Origin: Verrucomicrobia bacterium UBA1211
GTDB lineage: Bacteria; Verrucomicrobiota; Kiritimatiellia; RFP12; UBA1067
Reading direction: 5' to 3'
DNA length: 11,869 bases
Assembly (NCBI GenBank): GCA_002309585.1
Contig: DBXN01000042.1
Location: 18,194 to 30,062, forward strand
Below, in pieces: positions 8,901-11,869 of the stretch; the stretch's first letter is position 1, and each line of letters begins with the position of its first letter. The notes below the pieces were generated by a model. It was not told the DNA's origin. It made no database searches and saw nothing but the letters and a program-made list of their open reading frames with translations. The position numbers and the translations under genes were made by a program.

Positions 8901-9594
8901 GGCGGGTCAGGAAGATGTCGAGCCCGCGCAGCTCATCGCGCAGTTCCTTGTACTTCTGCGCCTTGCCGGCCTGGCGCTGGAGCGTTCCGATCTGCCGCTT
9001 CACCTCGCGGATCACATCCGCCAGCCGGAGCAGGTTCGCCTCGGTCTGGTCGATCTTGCGCAACGCCTCTTTCCGGTCGGCCTTGAACTTGGTGATGCCG
9101 GCGGCCTCCTCGAAGACGGCGCGGCGGTCCTCCGGTTTCGAGGAGAGGATCGCGTCGATCTGGCCTTGCGCCATGACCGAGTAGGAGGTGGTTCCGATGC
9201 CGGTTCCCATGAAGAGGCGGTGGACATCCTTCAGGCGGCTCGGGGCTTTGTTGATGAAGTATTGGCCCTCGCCGGAACGGAAGACGCGGCGGGTGATGGT
9301 CACCTCGTTGAACTCGGTCCCCAGCAGGCTCTCGCAGTCGGCGAAGGTGATCGAAACCTCCGCCATGTTGAGGGGCTTGCGGCCGTCTGTCCCGTTGAAA
9401 ATCACGTCTGCCATGTGGGCGCAACGGAGCGCGGATGGACGCTGCTCACCCAGCACCCACCGGATCGCGTCGGAAACATTGCTCTTCCCGCATCCGTTCG
9501 GCCCGACGATGGCGATCATCCCCGGCTCGAACTGCAGGCGCGTCTTGTCCGCGAAACTCTTAAACCCCGTGATTTCCAGCTGCTTCAGATACAC
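5905..9594 (-). CDS. smc: Chromosome segregation ATPase SMC (condensin)
   Basis: 1229 residues from GTG 9594, beginning VYLKQLEITGFKSFADKT as SMC proteins do. A TTG at 9612 would add six residues, but it lies almost at the predicted transcription start and overlaps the ribosome site, so GTG is preferred. SMC dimers form rings that organise and segregate the chromosome, normally with ScpA and ScpB, which are not in this window. Domains: N-terminal ATPase head with Walker A GPNGCGKSN (31-39), Q-loop MAQGQIDAI near 143 and FEEAAGI (161-167); coiled coil about 170-500; hinge about 510-665; second coiled coil about 670-1000; C-terminal head with signature LLSGGE (1091-1096), Walker B FCMLDE (1116-1121) followed by LDAALDD, and the IITHNQ H-loop. 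The hinge has a proline-rich insert (PLPAPPPAPPG) and lacks the usual second-half glycine pattern. The end carries a charged tail (KRSRKKKAK, then Glu/Pro-rich). Promoter and recD2 coupling are described separately. Confidence 0.96.
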   Translation of the reverse strand: MYLKQLEITGFKSFADKTRLQFEPGMIAIVGPNGCGKSNVSDAIRWVLGEQRPSALRCAHMADVIFNGTDGRKPLNMAEVSITFADCESLLGTEFNEVTITRRVFRSGEGQYFINKAPSRLKDVHRLFMGTGIGTTSYSVMAQGQIDAILSSKPEDRRAVFEEAAGITKFKADRKEALRKIDQTEANLLRLADVIREVKRQIGTLQRQAGKAQKYKELRDELRGLDIFLTRRRLGELEVRLRELDLSIHDLQDAIVSHQESVTDAESEAAQIHTTIHAAEERIAEIAEQAAQADNKYIRAQEVIKVNEQRIEEYRNWAERDNREISETKEQIEALRLQIEALEQKRLLLTDAVEKDKARLAEEQARFDAHRMQIDESRAQLQQERQESVVCERRAAEIQRTLSDIEIRQRDVLLKRNRLTSEQKQLEEGIAATVTARDEAEKRLLRFRDEAETAQARYETLEEERTAAQEELRTLQEATAARQSAAAAKRAQLDLLNDTTESADEFAAGTRLLLDAENPLGIASGAVMGPLAEKITAASELRLALEAALRAWLDAVVVKDASAARAIIAKLAAQETPAATRLILAVSRPLPAPPPAPPGLVPLLDWVQVDDDFEAAAQRLLGHVFLADSLDALPASLPEGICVVTRDGTAFHANGCVELWMPDSPVSSPLARRMMVADASEQLAELEDQIAKSRRQLEQLNARTAELTLLLNQTRQEMDAVHRKAAQSEGEFQTIRRDAERTQARLDAVLAELGTLSEQTSDEDARRDAMTEELQSLSVKRTELLEKTAERSEQLQAMETVYSELSQTLTECRIQASTNAQQLEHIAAQKESLQGRIGELERTIQGRSRGVMSYDESIQRLTQEIMTLEASLDPLRIAAESLHLKIDETRRERAGYQRDLEKTEGVLIERRRALDAARDNKAKAELDAAESNMKRQNHLDHIYNEYGLTPEALIAEPDPAWKGETPPIPEIEARAAKLNADIQALGPVNLVAIEEYKELEERYSFLKAQEEDLLKSKEQILEMITMINQKSGEMFQTTFEQANANFETMFTKLFNGGQAKLVLLQNVEDPLECGIDIIARPPGKRPQSVTLLSGGERTMTAVSLLFAIFMIKPAPFCMLDELDAALDDSNIGRFVQALKDFLNHSQFLIITHNQHTIAGSDIVYGVTQQEKGISKIVSMRLKEIGVKPLEMGDPEAETVNVEVEAIPVKRSRKKKAKTQPEEPAQPEES
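5913..5917 (-). promoter_or_regulatory. Ribosome binding site of recD2
   Basis: GGAAG on the minus strand, four bases upstream of the GTG at 5908 and inside the last codons of smc. It supports the GTG as the true start and coupled translation of smc and recD2. Confidence 0.55.
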
Positions 9595-9603
9595 AGAAAC
9601 ACA

Positions 9604-9608
9604 TCTCC
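9604..9608 (-). promoter_or_regulatory. Ribosome binding site of smc
   Basis: GGAGA on the minus strand (within GGGGAGA), ten bases upstream of GTG 9594. It supports this GTG over the in-frame TTG at 9612, which has no room for a ribosome site. Confidence 0.5.
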
Positions 9609-9623
9609 CCAAACCATGTATGT

Positions 9624-9652
9624 ATTATGGCAAAATGGCGGGCGGGTTTCAA
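9624..9652 (-). promoter_or_regulatory. Sigma70-type promoter of smc-recD2
   Basis: On the minus strand TTGAAA (9652-9647) and CATAAT (9629-9624) are separated by exactly 17 bases; each box differs from consensus at one or two positions. Transcription would begin near 9617, giving a leader of roughly 22 bases before GTG 9594. AT-rich DNA just upstream (9665-9695) could act like an UP element. The good spacing and its place in the gap make it the best promoter in the window. Confidence 0.65.
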
Positions 9653-9668
9653 GGGGGGAGAAGAAAGA

Positions 9669-9700
9669 TTAAAAGGTTAAAGGGTTAAAAGGTTATGGGG
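9669..9700. repeat. Octamer tandem repeat, TTAAAAGG type
   Basis: Four adjacent 8-bp units: TTAAAAGG, TTAAAGGG, TTAAAAGG, TTATGGGG. This AT-rich array lies directly upstream of the smc -35 box, in a region otherwise rich in GC. The plus strand has four G-runs separated by AT-rich loops. Confidence 0.8.
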
Positions 9701-9733
9701 GACTCAACCCTCAACGGTAGATGAGGCGAACGG

Positions 9734-9769
9734 ATTTTCCGGCATTTCCGGATTGTCTGGAGTTTTCGG
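9734..9769. repeat. Nonamer tandem repeat, ATTTTCCGG type
   Basis: Four adjacent diverged 9-bp units: ATTTTCCGG, CATTTCCGG, ATTGTCTGG, AGTTTTCGG. They lie between the end of the lyase gene and the smc promoter. The 9-bp sequence CTCAACGGT occurs on both sides (9710-9718 and 9777-9785). No terminator hairpin is visible after the lyase stop. Confidence 0.65.
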
Positions 9770-9787
9770 CGGCACGCTCAACGGTCA

Positions 9788-11869
9788 TCAGAAGAAATAC
9801 GGCTGGTGGAGTATGAGCGGTGGGGCGTCGGGACGTTCAAGCGTGAGCGTGGCGTCGTAGCGGCCGCGCGGGTTGGGCGGACGCTTCACGTTGAAGGAGC
9901 GGCTGAAGGTGCCGCCCGGCGGCAGGTCCACGGTGCCGTCGCCGAGGTCGATGCTCCAGTCGCGCGTAAACACCACACTGAGACGGCCGCGGAGCGGACG
10001 GTCCTGTGGGGCGGTGACGTCAAGACGGATCGTACGCCCGTTGGGGGCGAGGCGGAGCGAGAGGTTCGGGGCGCGCGCACTCGGCACGTAGGTAAGGATC
10101 GGCTGCTGCTCGTAGCCGCTCGGCGTCATGAGGATGCGCGAGCGGTAGGGACGGTCACGCATGAGGGTGACACGGCGGTCCATCGCGGGGATGTCCGTGG
10201 TGTAGATGCGCAACTCGCCGGGTACGGCTGTGATGAACTCTTCGCGCCAGTCGCCGAAGAGGTCCGCCACGATCATCGGCGAGGGTGTTTTGGGCGAGAC
10301 GGCCGTACCCTCGTGGTCGCGCAGGGCGTTGCTCTTGAAGACCTCGCGCTGGAGGTCGGCATCCCAGAACGCGTTGCGCGCGCCAAAACTGTATCCGAAC
10401 GTGCAGTTTGTGCTGGCGCAGAGCAGTTCTCCCGCCGCCGTGAAGAACCAGCGGTCATCGCTCTTCGGATGCGTGTTCTGGCTGTCGCGTCCGGCGTCCC
10501 GTCCGACCTGTTGCCCGTAGATTTCAAGGCCGGGATGCGCGGGATCGATGTCCGCGCAGATGCCGCAGCTGTGCACATGGTATGTGGGCTCGGGGAGTTT
10601 CCAGATATCCTCGCCGGTTACAGGGTCCGTCAGGAGAAGCCCGCCGCCGTTGCGTTGCGCACTTTCGTATACGAACGCGAGCTCCATGCCGGGGCGGTAC
10701 GGGTCGATATCGCCGTAGTAATGCGCGTCGGAGTGGCCGCGCCCGTTGCACCAAAGCACGGTTCCGTCCTGGTCGAGCGTGAGCGAGCCGATCAGTACCT
10801 CATCGCAGCCGTCGCCATCCACATCTTCGCAGAGGCAGGCGTGGTCGCCCTGTCCGCTGAAGCGCCGCGGCATGAAGGTGTTGTCGAAGCGCCAGAGCCG
10901 TTCAAGACGGTTCTGGGCGAAGCGGTAGGCCTCCACCACCATGTGGCTGTAGGTGCCGCGCTCGACGATGACGCAAGGGGTGCGGCCATCCAGATAGGCG
11001 AGCGCGAGCTGGTTGCGCGAGTTGAAGTGGTTGTAGTCGCCTACGGGGTCGGGGGAGTCGCGCGGGATCCACGGGACCTTCGCGCGCTCCTCGCCCGTGA
11101 GGCCGTCGATCACGCTCAGGTACTCGGGCCCGCTCTGTACCCGCCCGGTCGCGTCACGGTAGTCGGGTTCGAGCGGGGCGGTCTTCGTGATCACCTCCGC
11201 CTTGCCGTCACCGTCGAGGTCCGCCACGAGGAACGGCGAATACCAGATGCCCATCTCGATGTTCCAGCCCTGGTCTTTGCGCCAGAGGAACTGGCCGGTC
11301 GAGGCGTATGCCTCCATCTTGTAGGTGTCCGGGGCCGGTTTCCACACGAGGTCCCACGGGTCGGTACCGCCGCGGGGCGTCTTGATCACGTAGTCGTAGG
11401 CGCCGTCGCCGTCGAGGTCACCCACGCCCACCGCCGCGACCGTCTCGTTCGTCTGCGCCAGGGGGATGGCGATGTAGGGCGCTTCGTTGGGACGGTGGGG
11501 GATGCGCACGGGCGTCCAGGTGGCGCGGTCGAGCGAATAACGTGCGGCCGCGTTCGTGTAGCCCCCCGCGAAAAAGTCGGTCGTCTGGCGGATCGGCGAC
11601 GTATTCACCTTCTCGACCGTATCGCCGATCGTGCGCCAGAGGTCGAACGCGGCATCCGGCGCGTCCGTGTCGAGCAGACGCCAGGAGATATATGTCCCCT
11701 TTTCGCCGATGGACGCGACGAGCCCGCGGTCCATCGGCTCTACGGGACGCGCCGCGAGGCCGTTTTTCACTGTCGCGCGGTCGGCATGCACGGCGAGGCG
11801 GTAGGCGAGCGAGAGCGTCTCGCCCTTCTTGAGGGTGATCGGGCCGGTGTAGACCGGCGAGGGGTTGAT
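9788..11869 (-). CDS. Rhamnogalacturonan lyase, polysaccharide lyase family 11 (5' end outside window)
   Basis: Open from the right edge to TGA 9790-9788, about 693 residues seen. An internal GTG at 11791 (residue 1 below) is unlikely to be the start because the frame stays open and protein-like for 26 codons before it. PL11 enzymes (B. subtilis YesW/YesX) cleave the rhamnogalacturonan I backbone of pectin by beta-elimination, using an eight-bladed propeller with calcium sites. Family hallmarks: MDRGLVA (20-26), GTYISWRLLDTD (32-43), Asp-rich loops GDLDGDG (124-130), ADLDGDGK (190-197) and DVDGDG (323-328), DQGWNIEMGIWYSPF (173-187), NSRNQLALAYLDG (257-269), GQGDH (313-317), and GDIDPYRPGMEL (360-371). 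A beta-sandwich-like segment follows the propeller (about 575-667). Several cysteines suit an exported protein. The visible N-terminus (ITLKKGETLSLAYRLAVH) does not belong to the usual PL11 start and resembles the end of a PmoA/DUF6807 domain. Confidence 0.9.
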   Translation of the reverse strand: MNPSPVYTGPITLKKGETLSLAYRLAVHADRATVKNGLAARPVEPMDRGLVASIGEKGTYISWRLLDTDAPDAAFDLWRTIGDTVEKVNTSPIRQTTDFFAGGYTNAAARYSLDRATWTPVRIPHRPNEAPYIAIPLAQTNETVAAVGVGDLDGDGAYDYVIKTPRGGTDPWDLVWKPAPDTYKMEAYASTGQFLWRKDQGWNIEMGIWYSPFLVADLDGDGKAEVITKTAPLEPDYRDATGRVQSGPEYLSVIDGLTGEERAKVPWIPRDSPDPVGDYNHFNSRNQLALAYLDGRTPCVIVERGTYSHMVVEAYRFAQNRLERLWRFDNTFMPRRFSGQGDHACLCEDVDGDGCDEVLIGSLTLDQDGTVLWCNGRGHSDAHYYGDIDPYRPGMELAFVYESAQRNGGGLLLTDPVTGEDIWKLPEPTYHVHSCGICADIDPAHPGLEIYGQQVGRDAGRDSQNTHPKSDDRWFFTAAGELLCASTNCTFGYSFGARNAFWDADLQREVFKSNALRDHEGTAVSPKTPSPMIVADLFGDWREEFITAVPGELRIYTTDIPAMDRRVTLMRDRPYRSRILMTPSGYEQQPILTYVPSARAPNLSLRLAPNGRTIRLDVTAPQDRPLRGRLSVVFTRDWSIDLGDGTVDLPPGGTFSRSFNVKRPPNPRGRYDATLTLERPDAPPLILHQPYFF

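Noticed and set aside
8119..9672. Plus-strand open frame of 517 codons opposite smc
   Set aside because: Antisense to the SMC head and coiled coil; low-complexity Leu/Gly/Arg composition and no recognisable motif.
9710..9785. CTCAACGGT pair as target-site duplication of an insertion
   Set aside because: The 58 bp between the copies hold only the nonamer array, with no terminal inverted repeats or transposase remnant.

Overview
The window holds five protein genes, all on the minus strand, so transcription runs from high to low coordinates: a pectin-type polysaccharide lyase (open at the right edge), smc, recD2, holA and a large secreted protein (open at the left edge). The DNA is GC-rich. The mix of a PL11 rhamnogalacturonan lyase, large secreted multidomain proteins, a RecD2-type helicase and an SMC with an unusual hinge suggests a polysaccharide-degrading Gram-negative of the Planctomycetes-Verrucomicrobia-Chlamydiae group, for example Kiritimatiellota, Verrucomicrobia or Lentisphaerae. 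That placement is inference; no rRNA or other marker is present.

Layout. 9788-11869: PL11 lyase with an N-terminal extension leaving the window. 9595-9787: gap with two short tandem arrays and a well-formed sigma70-type promoter for smc. 5905-9594: smc. 3713-5908: recD2, whose GTG start overlaps the smc stop by 4 bases (GTGA), so smc-recD2 is one translationally coupled unit. 3469-3712: gap made largely of a nested heptamer array, a G-rich repeat and a hairpin at the recD2 stop. 2320-3468: holA. 1-2323: secreted SGNH-like protein whose ATG overlaps the holA stop by 4 bases (ATGA).

The three central genes are chromosome housekeeping: condensation and segregation (SMC), a 5'-3' DNA helicase (RecD2) and the clamp-loader delta subunit (HolA). 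They are flanked by two exported proteins, one for plant pectin and one with a decayed hydrolase-like domain. I see no mobile element, CRISPR array, RNA gene or defence island, and no convincing new multi-gene system. The most interesting points are the probable domain fusion in the lyase, the apparent loss of the catalytic histidine in the SGNH-like protein, the smc-recD2 coupling, and gaps built from several unrelated families of 7-9 bp tandem repeats. The many long plus-strand reading frames are shadows of the GC-rich minus-strand genes.
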